DNA from: Ktedonobacteria bacterium
GTDB taxonomy: Bacteria; Chloroflexota; Ktedonobacteria; Ktedonobacterales; JACDGC01
Assembly (NCBI GenBank): GCA_027459705.1
Contig: DAIDHM010000057.1
Coordinates: 1 to 64,000 of the forward strand
Direction of reading: 5' to 3'
Length of the DNA: 64,000 bases
In this document: positions 43,150 to 52,372 of the stretch, piece after piece
Position numbering within the stretch: position 1 is the first letter of the stretch
How the letters are laid out: the number at the start of each line of letters is the position of its first letter
Translations under genes and position numbers: made by a program
The notes under the pieces: model-generated
Told to the model about the DNA's origin: nothing
What the model saw: only the letters and a program-made list of their open reading frames with translations
Databases searched by the model: none

Positions 43150-43671
43150 CAAATCATCCTCCAATTCGTTGCCAGAACAGCATCGACGCTGTATCAAGCG
43201 ACACTGAATCTACGAAAGATGGAGTTCACCGGAACACGATCCTGATCGATCCCGCCCGGGTTGCGGCCCGAGGGAACGATCAGCCGGGAAGATTATCAGC
43301 AATTGTACCCCAACATGACAATAATAGGAATATGGTTTCCGCTACCAAAATAAGAGGATTAAGCGGTACAAATACACATAAACCACCGTGATAGGGCGAT
43401 TTCATGAGATTTTTCTCATGTCAATAGCGCATATTCGTCGATATCGTCTGCCAGGTGTTGGACAACTATACTCTCCATGAGCGAAAACCCGAGCGGCATT
43501 TAAGGATGAGAATCTATTTGCGTCCCAAAGGAAGGGTACTGCTATGACTTGGTGCACATATCGCGCGTTCCAGTGCTCGCCAATCCCCCGATATCACCTG
43601 GTTTTGGCCATGAGCGCCTGCGACCGCCGTATCTCGTGAAGCAGTCCAAAATTATCTGAGCATGCGCTATC
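43150..43671. other. Intergenic region
   Basis: About 520 bases between divergent genes, with no gene seen. A CATGAGA-TTTT-TCTCATG hairpin lies at 43403-43420. Confidence 0.4.
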
Positions 43672-43700
43672 TTGGCATCCTCGCAAGAATCTAGTATACT
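43672..43700 (+). promoter_or_regulatory. Promoter of the second zinc-ribbon gene
   Basis: TTGGCA (43672-43677), 17-base spacer, TATACT (43695-43700). It lies about 95 bases before the ATG at 43796, which has AAGGAGGAGG upstream. Confidence 0.6.
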
Positions 43701-43795
43701 CATATATGCGGAGACTTGAGCGTGCATTGTAGCTCGCTCCCTGCTGTGAGTCACCCGTTGTGGCGTGAGGCCATAGGCGCAAAAGGAGGAGGCTG

Positions 43796-44662
43796 ATGCG
43801 CTGTTCCGGATGTGATAAACCACTGACCACCGGCGTCGTGGTTTGCCTCTATTGTGGCACACCGGTCCCTGAAGGCCTAGATTCCAGTCGTGTAGCTGTG
43901 GCAACCGATCACCGTCCTGACCCAGTCCCGCTTTCCGGCGAAAACTGGCGGCAGACGAATGATCTGGCCAGTCCGTATCTGCGCGAAGTCACTTCGCTGA
44001 CGCCGCCACCACCTCCCCTGTACCTGGGCACGCATTATGCCGAGACGACCTATCCAATTTCGGCCCCAAAGCGCAGTGGCGCGCGACGGTGGGTGCTCCT
44101 CGCCGTATTCATGGTTGTATTGATCGCGGGCGTGAGCGGAGCGTATCGTTTAGCCCTCGCCCGTGGCGTCGTGGGATCCGGGGTGAAATCAATTGGCGAT
44201 GGGGCCGTCTCTGGCCAACCAGCGCCAGTCATCCATAATTACTGTGCGCCGACCCACAGCGATAGCAATCCATTACCGATCATTCAGAATGCGCAATTGA
44301 CCGACGGGGTACGCGATGTGCAGTCCGGCGATTACACGCCCATCGATCTTGCCACAACCTTTCAGGTCGGCAAATCGGCCTATATGACATTCGTTGTCGC
44401 GGCGATTTCCACCAGCGGCACATTGAGCGCGTACTGGTGCCAGGCAAATGGTGCGGTGATCGCCTATCGCCAGATCATTGTCTCGCCCGCCCAGGCTGGG
44501 GACAAAGGGTATTTCAGCGTGAATAACATCGATCCCGCAAACGTCGGCAATGCCCACATCATCTTGTGGTGGCAGCCAGTCGCGGTCGATGGCACGATCC
44601 GCGAAACCGCGATTCTCTCGTTACCCTTCACCATCGTCCCGTCCACGGCGACAAAACACTAA
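43796..44662 (+). CDS. Zinc-ribbon single-pass membrane protein
   Basis: A 288-residue protein with an N-terminal zinc ribbon (CSGCDKPL...CLYCGTP), a Pro-rich cytoplasmic linker, a membrane helix at ~residues 99-117 (VLLAVFMVVLIAGVSGAY) and an outer domain of ~150 residues with beta structure. Its plan resembles the gene at 17183 (ribbon, helix, Ig-like domain) but the sequences are otherwise not obviously related. The stop overlaps the next small gene as TAATG. Function unknown; a role as a surface sensor or structural protein is inferred. Confidence 0.72.
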   Translation: MRCSGCDKPLTTGVVVCLYCGTPVPEGLDSSRVAVATDHRPDPVPLSGENWRQTNDLASPYLREVTSLTPPPPPLYLGTHYAETTYPISAPKRSGARRWVLLAVFMVVLIAGVSGAYRLALARGVVGSGVKSIGDGAVSGQPAPVIHNYCAPTHSDSNPLPIIQNAQLTDGVRDVQSGDYTPIDLATTFQVGKSAYMTFVVAAISTSGTLSAYWCQANGAVIAYRQIIVSPAQAGDKGYFSVNNIDPANVGNAHIILWWQPVAVDGTIRETAILSLPFTIVPSTATKH

Positions 44663-44859
44663 TGGACAACTTACAGCCTGGGAGTGTGCGCATGTTTGCC
44701 GGAACAATCCTGGCTGCATTGACCTCGAGCCGGCACGACACGCTGATCTTCCTGGGCCTCACTTCGGTTATCTTCGCGTCGTTTGGCTTTCTCATCATCG
44801 CCTTTCTCGTCAGCCGCGGCATGGAGAAAAGCGATGATCCTCATGCCAAAGTCGATTGA
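44662..44859 (+). CDS. Small membrane protein coupled to the zinc-ribbon gene
   Basis: A 65-residue protein with one membrane helix (LIFLGLTSVIFASFGFLIIAFLVS) and charged ends. Its ATG overlaps the previous stop (TAATG), which implies translational coupling and co-function with the zinc-ribbon protein. No family is recognised. There is no separate ribosome site, so its reality depends on the coupling; the coding signal is otherwise ordinary. Confidence 0.6.
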   Translation: MDNLQPGSVRMFAGTILAALTSSRHDTLIFLGLTSVIFASFGFLIIAFLVSRGMEKSDDPHAKVD

Positions 44860-44912
44860 CCAGCAGGCAGAAAAGCCATACTCATTCTTGGTCCTCGGCT
44901 GTTGCTCCCATG

Positions 44913-46241
44913 TCAAGACGATGGTGATGATGAGGGCGGTTGCGGGACCTTATCTGCTCCCTGGAGTCGGCTACGCATATGGGGCAGAATGGCGCGCAAT
45001 GCCACCCCTTGGCCAACAAGAGTAAAAAGCACTACTCCATACACGATATCTGTAAGCAACGTACGCGCGGGAAAATTTGGCGCCAGGCTCAGCACAAGAA
45101 CGAGAGAGAGCGCCCCGCGAAGTCCGGCGAGCAACAATATGGGCCGCCAGATACGCGGAATGCTGCGGCGTGGTGGCGGGAACATGCTGCTGAACGACAG
45201 GTGATTTCCGCGCGATGCCACGCTCTGCTGTCGTGAAGCAGTGCCAAAATGCTGTACGGCCGTATTGACGATGGGGATACAGACGAACAGCATCACCGCG
45301 CGGCCCAATACCACACCAATAACTACCCAGATGATGGCTGGTAAAGCCGCGACGAATTGCGCCGCACCGATCTGAATTCCCAATACCAGAAAGAGCAACG
45401 AGTTAGCGACATAGCCGATAAATTGCCAGATCATATCTACGGCTGCTTGCGTCTGTTCAGAAAATGCGATACTTCGACCGACACTTGCCAACGTGAGCCC
45501 GGCACAGACAACAGCCAATAACCCAGATGTTTGGAGCGCGGTGGCGAGTAAAAACGATCCGAATGCCACACCCACGGTCACGGTCATTTCGATCAGGTAG
45601 TCATCCACTACGCGCAGGCCTTGTGAAACAAGGTATCCAATGGTGATACCAAGCAATGGGCCACCAAATAGTTCCCATAAGCTACGTAAGGTTATCGTAT
45701 TCATGGTAGGAAGAGCGATGCCAGCAGTCGGCACAAGCATAAGGATGACGAAAAATGCTACCGCGCCAACGCCATCATTAAACAGGCTCTCGCCTTCAAT
45801 GATCGTCCGCAAGCGCGGCGTGATTTGCAATTGTCGGAAGAGCGAGAGTATGGCCACTGGATCCGTTGGTGAAACAATCGCACCTAAAAGTAATGCAAGG
45901 GGCCAATTCAAGCCGGCGCCCCAATGACCAAAAGCTCCCACGATACCAAGCGAGATGAGCAAACCGGGCACAGCCAACAAGAAAATGGGGAACCAATCCG
46001 ACCGTAGCCGTCGTGGATCCATGCTCCAGGCGCCTTCGAAGAGCAGCGCTGGTAAAAAAATGAAGAGCACGATATCTGGATCCAGCCCAATCCCCGGTAG
46101 AATCCGCAAGATGCCAAGGGTGAGCCCCGTGAGCACTAACACTAATGTATAGGGGAGCTGTAGGCGGCGGGCGAGCAGCGCAATCAAGAGCGTAATGATG
46201 AGCAAAATAAGGATGGTGCGGATTTCTGCGGAGGTTTGCAT
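44913..46241 (-). CDS. Na+/H+ antiporter (CPA1/NhaP type)
   Basis: A 442-residue cation:proton antiporter with about 12 membrane segments. Signatures are AIVSPTDPVA (ion-binding Asp), GESLFNDGVGAVAFF (ND motif of CPA1 exchangers), LFEGAW and a C-terminal GLRGALSLVLVL. It probably exchanges Na+ (or K+) for H+ for pH and salt balance. The regulatory C-terminus is short. The start is the ATG at 46241 with GTGGAG nine bases upstream. It is convergent with the small membrane-protein gene. Confidence 0.92.
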   Translation of the reverse strand: MQTSAEIRTILILLIITLLIALLARRLQLPYTLVLVLTGLTLGILRILPGIGLDPDIVLFIFLPALLFEGAWSMDPRRLRSDWFPIFLLAVPGLLISLGIVGAFGHWGAGLNWPLALLLGAIVSPTDPVAILSLFRQLQITPRLRTIIEGESLFNDGVGAVAFFVILMLVPTAGIALPTMNTITLRSLWELFGGPLLGITIGYLVSQGLRVVDDYLIEMTVTVGVAFGSFLLATALQTSGLLAVVCAGLTLASVGRSIAFSEQTQAAVDMIWQFIGYVANSLLFLVLGIQIGAAQFVAALPAIIWVVIGVVLGRAVMLFVCIPIVNTAVQHFGTASRQQSVASRGNHLSFSSMFPPPRRSIPRIWRPILLLAGLRGALSLVLVLSLAPNFPARTLLTDIVYGVVLFTLVGQGVALRAILPHMRSRLQGADKVPQPPSSSPSS

Positions 46242-46388
46242 GGATAGTGGCTCCACTCTCGCGATAGTTTATCTGCATTGTCTGTGGTTAGGGTGAATCA
46301 TCTCCACCATCCAAGGTTTCCCCGCATGCCATCTTTGGCGTATCATCTATAGGACAATGGTGTCGTAGATGTTGCAAAGGAGATCACC

Positions 46389-48116
46389 ATGCTCGACCAG
46401 AAACCCTCTTACGAGAAGATCGATGCGGCTAGTGCATTATATGATAAGCGCGAACTCGTGCGCCTGGCAGACGCTCTCAGCGCGTGGGAGAGCACGGCCG
46501 TACAACAGGCGAATCGCCGCCTCCCAGAAAAGCGCTCCCACTTCGCCACACAATCTGGCATCCCTGTACAGCGCGTCTATACCCCGCTGGATATCGCGGC
46601 TGACGATCTGCAGCGCGATCTGGGACTTCCAGGCGAGTATCCATATACCCGGGGCGTACAGGCGACGATGTATCGCGCGAAGCCCTGGACGATGCGAATG
46701 TTCGCCGGATTTGGTACGGCGGAAGAGACCAACGCCCGTTTCAAATATTTATTGGAGCATGGTCAGACCGGCCTCTCGGTCGCCTTCGACATGCCCACAC
46801 TCTATGGCTATGACCATGACCACGAGTTGGCGCAGGGTGAATTCGGCAAGTGCGGCGTTGCTATCAGTTCGTTAGCGGATATGGAGATTCTCTTCGACGG
46901 TATCCCGATGGACCAGGTGACCACCTCGATGACGATCAACAGTCCGGCGGCGGTCATCTGGGCGATGTACATCGCCGCCGCTGAGAAGCGCGGCATTCCG
47001 ATGGCGGCACTCGGTGGAACACTCCAGAATGACATCCTGAAAGAATATATTGCCCAAAAAGAATATCTCTTTCCACCAGAACCTTCCATGCGCCTGGTGG
47101 TCGATACAATCGAATTTGGCACACGAAACATGCCCCGCTGGAACACGATCTCGATCTCTGGCTACCATATTCGCGAGGCTGGCGCGACCGCCGTCCAGGA
47201 GTTGGCTTTTACCCTGGCGGATGGTCTGGAATATGTCGAGGCCGCCCTGGCGCGTGGGCTCGCCATTGATGCGTTCGCGCCTCGTCTCTCATTCTTCTTT
47301 GATGTCCACAATGATTTTTTCGAAGAAGTCGCAAAATTTCGGGCAGCCCGCCGCATCTGGGCGCGCGAGATGCGAGAGCACTATGGCGCTAAGGATGAAC
47401 GCTCCTGGCTCTGCCGCATCCATGCCCAGACCGCGGGCGTCTCTCTGACAGCCCAGCAACCGGATAACAATGTCGTGCGCGTGGCGCTGCAAGCATTGGC
47501 GGCCGTCCTGGGTGGCACGAATTCGCTGCATACCAACTCCCTGGATGAGGCGCTAGCTCTGCCCACGGAACGCGCGGCCTTGATTGCCCTGCGTACCCAA
47601 CAGATCATCGCCCATGAGAGTGGGGTCACCAATACGGTGGATCCGCTGGGTGGATCGTACTTCGTTGAAGCGTTGACCGATGAGATGGATAGGCAGGCGA
47701 CTGACTATATCGCACGCATTCGCGCCCTTGGCGGTGTGGTGCCGTGTATTCGCAACGGCTTCTTTGGCCGCGAGATTGCCGAGGCATCATATCGCTTTCA
47801 GCAGGAAGTCGACAGTCACGATCGCATTATCGTTGGGGTCAATGACTATCTCGTCGATGACCCGACCCCAGTGCCGACGCTTTCCGTCGATATGGCAAAA
47901 GAACGTATCCACCTGCAAAGATTGACACAAGTGCGGGAAACTCGCGATAACGCCCGTGTCGGCGCCACACTGGCAGCCCTGCGCGCTGTCGCGCGTGGCA
48001 CAGAAAACACGATGCCGGCCATCCTGGACGCCGTCCGCGCCTACGCGACCTTGGGTGAGATCATGGATGTTTTCCGCGAAGTCTTCGGCGATTACCTGGA
48101 AGCTCCCGTCTATTAG
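46389..48116 (+). CDS. B12-dependent acyl-CoA mutase, large subunit
   Basis: A 575-residue methylmalonyl-CoA mutase-type large subunit without the C-terminal cobalamin-binding domain, so it needs a separate B12 subunit, none of which is in the window. The substrate barrel has [19 protein letters not shown] (Arg88, Tyr95, matching Arg82 and Tyr89 of the classical enzyme) and [13 protein letters not shown] (His260 = His244). Where the classical enzyme has Arg207, Gln223 is found ([14 protein letters not shown]). Isobutyryl- and hydroxyisobutyryl-CoA mutases carry Gln there. Substrate therefore need not be methylmalonyl-CoA. A cobalamin adenosyltransferase lies at 55443. Confidence 0.9.
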   Translation: MLDQKPSYEKIDAASALYDKRELVRLADALSAWESTAVQQANRRLPEKRSHFATQSGIPVQRVYTPLDIAADDLQRDLGLPGEYPYTRGVQATMYRAKPWTMRMFAGFGTAEETNARFKYLLEHGQTGLSVAFDMPTLYGYDHDHELAQGEFGKCGVAISSLADMEILFDGIPMDQVTTSMTINSPAAVIWAMYIAAAEKRGIPMAALGGTLQNDILKEYIAQKEYLFPPEPSMRLVVDTIEFGTRNMPRWNTISISGYHIREAGATAVQELAFTLADGLEYVEAALARGLAIDAFAPRLSFFFDVHNDFFEEVAKFRAARRIWAREMREHYGAKDERSWLCRIHAQTAGVSLTAQQPDNNVVRVALQALAAVLGGTNSLHTNSLDEALALPTERAALIALRTQQIIAHESGVTNTVDPLGGSYFVEALTDEMDRQATDYIARIRALGGVVPCIRNGFFGREIAEASYRFQQEVDSHDRIIVGVNDYLVDDPTPVPTLSVDMAKERIHLQRLTQVRETRDNARVGATLAALRAVARGTENTMPAILDAVRAYATLGEIMDVFREVFGDYLEAPVY

Positions 48117-48346
48117 ACGGATCAGTCCGCAATTGCGATAGTGTCCACCTGCACGCTGGCCACACCCTTATCGAGGATAGAAGTGGCCCGCGTACAGATG
48201 GTACCACTTACGCACGGCGGTCGTCCCATGTTGCGGCCGTGCACTGATGATAGCGCACCCAAACGGCAATGCGCGCGTATCCACCAGGCGACCGTTTATC
48301 ATCCAATAGCAAGCCAACAACCTATCAGGCGATCCGGCATCTTTTC
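48117..48346. other. Intergenic region before the M-box promoter
   Basis: About 230 bases following the mutase gene. No gene seen and no clear terminator. It separates the mutase from the riboswitch-controlled transporter. Confidence 0.4.
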
Positions 48347-48375
48347 TTGACTATCATCATTTCGCGGCGTAGAAT
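48347..48375 (+). promoter_or_regulatory. Promoter of the M-box-controlled transporter
   Basis: TTGACT (48347-48352), 17-base spacer, TAGAAT (48370-48375). Expected start near 48382, giving a leader of about 610 bases before the permease ATG at 48992. Confidence 0.72.
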
Positions 48376-48424
48376 AAGACCGAGGATCACCATACAACGC
48401 AGTCAAGTGATATCTTTGCCATTC

Positions 48425-48560
48425 ACCCGCCTTGGTAGGTGAGGCGTCCGCGCGGAAACAAGCCGCTGATCAGAAACGTCGAGAGACGCCAACGGTCAGG
48501 CCAGGTCTCGCTGGAGTAAGGCGAAACCCGAAGCGGCTGAATCGATGCCATCGATTCTAC
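48425..48560 (+). ncRNA. M-box (ykoK) magnesium riboswitch
   Basis: The core AGGTGAGGC (48437-48445) is followed by a TCCG-CG-CGGA hairpin inside a GGC/GCC stem, then CCGCTGATCAGAAACGTC-GAGA-GACGCCAACGGTCAGG. The GUC-GAGA-GAC tetraloop hairpin and the pairing TGATC/GGTCA match the known aptamer with compensatory base changes against the Bacillus form (TGCCC/GGGTCA). A following stem, GAATCGAT-GCC-ATCGATTC (48539-48557), may belong to the expression platform. It is in the 5' leader of the ABC transporter. M-boxes usually repress Mg2+ import genes when Mg2+ is high. Confidence 0.88.
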
Positions 48561-48931
48561 GACACGCGGTGCCAAAGCTCGGACTTGGAGGGGGTGCTCG
48601 GTCGCAATGGGATGCGTCGCTCATCTTTGCGCCGGTTTCGCCCTCTGGAGTATCCGACTCTGGGGGGCGTCGTCATGTTCGACCCGCTACCCGCCTCGAT
48701 CCCGGTGTGGTGTACAAACATGGAGTGAATAAGACTTATGGACGCTGGCCCTAGTAGTCGTCGACAGATATTGTCGATTTGCTCACTGGGTATTCTGGCT
48801 CTCCCCACGTTTGGGAGCGCGATGTGCAATGCTCCGCCGGTCCAAGACCGACGCGTGTGACCCTTCTCGCGGCATTGAGGTGCCGCGCCCACCGGTCACC
48901 TACGCCGTCGGCGTCGGTGCACCCGAGCACA

Positions 48932-48991
48932 TCCTCCTCCCCAGTCGCGTGGGCAAGCCGTCAGGAAACATTGGCTTGATGGAGGTGAGTG
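48932..48991 (+). promoter_or_regulatory. Possible ribosome-site sequestering structure
   Basis: CCTCCTCC (48933-48940) can pair with the ribosome site GGAGG (48981-48985), with an AAGCC/GGCTT stem (48955-48959, 48973-48977) between. If real, the M-box could act at translation. This is inferred from base complementarity only. Confidence 0.35.
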
Positions 48992-50806
48992 ATGGCACAG
49001 GTCTATCTTCCCGAGCGCTCCGAAGCGCAAGTGCGACCACCGCGTGGACCAATTCAAACCCGACGTCAGAACGACGCCACCCCAACGCAAGGACAGCGCC
49101 CTGGGTTTGCCGACGCCATAGTCATTATCGCGCTGATCGGCGCGGTCGCGCTATTGGTCACAGCTGCCAGTCGCTGGACCGCTGAGCAAAATCCCGCGAT
49201 TCATATCAGCCTGCAGCCTATTTATCTTCCCCTCTATGCCGGTTTATCATTACTCCGCATGATGTTGGCGTATCTCTTATCGCTGGCCTTCACGCTGATT
49301 TATGGCCACATCGCGGCAACCAATCGGACAGCGCGACGCTTTATGGTGCCAATTCTCGACATCTTGCAGAGCATCCCGATTCTCTCCTTTTTGCCTGGTG
49401 TCGTTCTGGCGCTCGTCGCGATATTTCCCCATTCCAATATCGGCATCGAAATGGCCGCGGTGATCCTGATCTTCACCAGTCAGGCCTGGAATATGACCTT
49501 CAGCTATTATCATTCCGCGCGCACTTTGCCCGTCGAATTGCGCGAAGCTGCCATGGTTTATCGCCTCTCGCCTTGGCGCCGCTTCATCCGACTGGAGATC
49601 CCCTTCGCGATGATCGGGTTGGTCTGGAATAGTATGATGAGCTGGGCAGGTGGCTGGTTTTTTCTCATGGCTGCCGAGCAATTACAGCTGGGCAATCGGT
49701 CATTCCAGCTCCCTGGACTCGGGTCCTACCTCCAGATCGCGGCCAACGCGGGCAACGGTGGCGCATTGCTCCTGGGGCTATTTACCCTGGTCGTCCTGAT
49801 CGTCCTATTGGATGTGGTCTTCTGGCGTCCCCTGGTCGCGTGGTCAGATAAATTTAAATTCGAGTCCGTACGGTCAACCGAAGCACCTGAATCGCCCATT
49901 CTGGATCTATTGCGTCGCTCCACAATCATTGAATGGTTCAGCCTCCATGCAGCACAACCAGGCAGCGAGTGGATCAACCGCCAGATCGATCGGATCTTTC
50001 ACAACCAAAGCGCGAGCATGCCATCCGATGAATCCACTCCAGCGCCTATCACGTATAAGACCGTCATCGGATGGGGGATAGGCGGCATCATCGCCGTGTT
50101 AGCGATGATCGGATGTTTGCTTGCTTTACACGCACTGGCCCAAATTTCGCTGCTCACCTGGGGCACACTCGGGGTGGATGGGTTCTTCACCCTCATGCGT
50201 ACCGTGCTGGCGATGACCATTGCGGTGCTCTGGACCGTCCCGGTTGGGGTCAAGATCGGCATGAGTCCTACCTGGTCACGGCGCCTTCAGCCGATTGTTC
50301 AGGTCGTCGCGTCGATTCCGGCGACCGCGTTCTTTCCTGTTCTGCTGATTGTCCTTTTCAAATTACCCACGGGGGTTGGGATTAATATCGCGGCTATCGC
50401 GTTGATGTTGTTGGGTACGCAATGGTATGTGCTCTTCAATGTGATCGCTGGCGCGATGTCGATTCCCTCAGATCTGCGCGAAGCCGCCGACATCTATCGA
50501 GTCAGCGGATGGCGACGCTGGCGAACACTCATCTTGCCCGCGATCTTTCCCTACCTGGTGACCGGACTCATCACAGCGAGTGGCGGTGCCTGGAATGCAA
50601 GTATCGTAGCGGAGGTGGTGCAATATAATGATAAAACGATCGCAACTCCCGGTCTCGGCTCCGCCATCGCGCAAGCCGCAGCCAATAACACCCCTAGCAT
50701 CCTCCTCGCGAGCACATTGGTCATGGCCTTCATCGTCGTCTTCATCAATCGCATGGTGTGGCGACGTCTGTACCAGATTGCTGAGCGTAGGTATACGCTC
50801 GGCTAA
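48992..50806 (+). CDS. ABC transporter permease, two fused permease domains
   Basis: A 604-residue protein with two BPD-type permease domains (~residues 45-290 and ~365-600), each with about five to six membrane helices and an EAA loop: LREAAMVYRLSPWRRFIRLEIP and LREAADIYRVSGWRRWRTLILP. The nearest named families are NitT/TauT (SsuC/NrtB) permeases, which are usually single-domain; fusion of two domains in one chain makes an asymmetric transporter. The ATG is five bases after GGAGGT. The ATPase gene follows by about 55 bases. No substrate-binding protein gene is near. Confidence 0.9.
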   Translation: MAQVYLPERSEAQVRPPRGPIQTRRQNDATPTQGQRPGFADAIVIIALIGAVALLVTAASRWTAEQNPAIHISLQPIYLPLYAGLSLLRMMLAYLLSLAFTLIYGHIAATNRTARRFMVPILDILQSIPILSFLPGVVLALVAIFPHSNIGIEMAAVILIFTSQAWNMTFSYYHSARTLPVELREAAMVYRLSPWRRFIRLEIPFAMIGLVWNSMMSWAGGWFFLMAAEQLQLGNRSFQLPGLGSYLQIAANAGNGGALLLGLFTLVVLIVLLDVVFWRPLVAWSDKFKFESVRSTEAPESPILDLLRRSTIIEWFSLHAAQPGSEWINRQIDRIFHNQSASMPSDESTPAPITYKTVIGWGIGGIIAVLAMIGCLLALHALAQISLLTWGTLGVDGFFTLMRTVLAMTIAVLWTVPVGVKIGMSPTWSRRLQPIVQVVASIPATAFFPVLLIVLFKLPTGVGINIAAIALMLLGTQWYVLFNVIAGAMSIPSDLREAADIYRVSGWRRWRTLILPAIFPYLVTGLITASGGAWNASIVAEVVQYNDKTIATPGLGSAIAQAAANNTPSILLASTLVMAFIVVFINRMVWRRLYQIAERRYTLG

Positions 50807-50861
50807 CCAGCAATCTTGTGTTCTTCCAAAGCGATAATCTCAAAGAGATAGTGGTGAAGTC

Positions 50862-52274
50862 ATGAGCCTCTCATCCAAGGTGACAAAAATGCAACAACCA
50901 ACTCACTCGCCAGCAGTCCTGCTTGAAGCGACGCATGTTCGTAAGATGTATGGCGATGAAAAGCGCACCAAACACGGCGAAATCCAGGGAGTATTGGTCC
51001 TGGACGATGTCTCGTTGCAGATCCGTGAGGGTGAATTTGTCGCGATCCTCGGGCCATCTGGTTCGGGGAAGTCGACCCTATTACGCATCCTCTCTGGCCT
51101 CATTCATCCGACGGCTGGCACGGTACGCTATCGCGACGCACTGGTCATGGGCCCAGACCCTCATCTGGCTATTGTCTTCCAAACCTTCGCGCTCTTCCCC
51201 TGGTTGACTGTGTTGGAGAATGTGGAACTGGGATTGGAGGCACAGGACCTCACCAGGACGCAGCGCACCAAGCGCGCCCTCGCGGCGATCGATACGATTG
51301 GGCTGGATGGTTTTGAGGATGCCTACCCCAAAGAGCTGTCAGGTGGCATGCGCCAGCGGGTGGGGTTCGCCCGGGCCCTCGTCGTGGAACCCGAACTGCT
51401 CTTCATGGATGAGCCATTTAGCGCGCTGGATGTCTTGACGGCGGAAAATCTGCGGACCGAACTCTTGCGCCTCTGGCGCGAAGGCCGCATTCCTACCAAA
51501 GCCATACTTATGGTGACCCATAATATCGAAGAAGCCGTCCAGATGGCGGATCGCCTGGTGGTCATGGGGCATGATCCCGGCTGCATCCGCGCCATTCTGA
51601 ATGGTGTTCCGCTGGCGGATCGGCTGGCCAAAACGCCAGCACATGAGCATCTTGTTGATCTTGTTTATACGATTATCACCCAACCCGATGAAGATGCCGG
51701 GACGATCATGGCGGCGCAAGATGGAAGAAAAGAACAGCCAGTTGGACCAACCGCTACACCAAAGCCATCTGGGCGTGGCTATCAATCATTACCACATATC
51801 AAAATTGGCGCGGTAAACGGATTGGCAGAACGCGTACAACGCCATGATGGCCGTGAAGACCTGGCCGTGCTGGGGCGTGAATTACAGATGGAACTGGACG
51901 ATATCCTGCCACTCGTTGAAGCTGTCGAGTTGTTGGGGTTCGGCGAGGCGATGGAAGGTGATCTGATTTTGACGGATGCCGGTCGCCGCCTGGCGGAAGG
52001 CGATGAGTTGCAAGATAAGGAGATCTTCCGCGAACAGGTCCTGAGCAACGTCGAATTGATACGCCAGATGAAAGAAGCCCTCGATCGCGCGGAAGACCAC
52101 GAGATCCAGGAGGATCAGATTCTTGAGCAACTGGAAGAGTATTTCAGTCCCGATGAGGCACGTCGCCAATTCGAGACGGCCGTGGACTGGGCACGCTATG
52201 CGGAACTCTTCGCCTATGATGGGGCAAGCGGTCTCTTGTATCTGGAGGACGCCGCGCCAACCTCGACGCAGTAA
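50862..52274 (+). CDS. ABC transporter ATPase with AAA-associated C-terminal domain
   Basis: A 470-residue ATPase. The N-terminal half is a complete NitT/TauT-type ABC domain: Walker A GPSGSGKST, Q-loop VFQTFALFPWLTVLENV, signature LSGGMRQRVGFARAL, Walker B LLFMDEPFSALD and switch His THN. The C-terminal ~190 residues, after a linker, resemble the AAA-associated C domain found on some such ATPases, here with a winged-helix-like LAVLGRELQMELDDILPLVEAVELLGF segment. That part may act as a regulatory domain. It pairs with the fused permease; DedA-like gene follows. Confidence 0.9.
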   Translation: MSLSSKVTKMQQPTHSPAVLLEATHVRKMYGDEKRTKHGEIQGVLVLDDVSLQIREGEFVAILGPSGSGKSTLLRILSGLIHPTAGTVRYRDALVMGPDPHLAIVFQTFALFPWLTVLENVELGLEAQDLTRTQRTKRALAAIDTIGLDGFEDAYPKELSGGMRQRVGFARALVVEPELLFMDEPFSALDVLTAENLRTELLRLWREGRIPTKAILMVTHNIEEAVQMADRLVVMGHDPGCIRAILNGVPLADRLAKTPAHEHLVDLVYTIITQPDEDAGTIMAAQDGRKEQPVGPTATPKPSGRGYQSLPHIKIGAVNGLAERVQRHDGREDLAVLGRELQMELDDILPLVEAVELLGFGEAMEGDLILTDAGRRLAEGDELQDKEIFREQVLSNVELIRQMKEALDRAEDHEIQEDQILEQLEEYFSPDEARRQFETAVDWARYAELFAYDGASGLLYLEDAAPTSTQ

Positions 52275-52372
52275 GCCAGACGGCATTGTACACCGTATGT
52301 CCTATGGGGTGTATGATGTGGATGGCAGATGCACTGTGCCATTGTAGGTAACAATAGGAGTACACCATCCAC

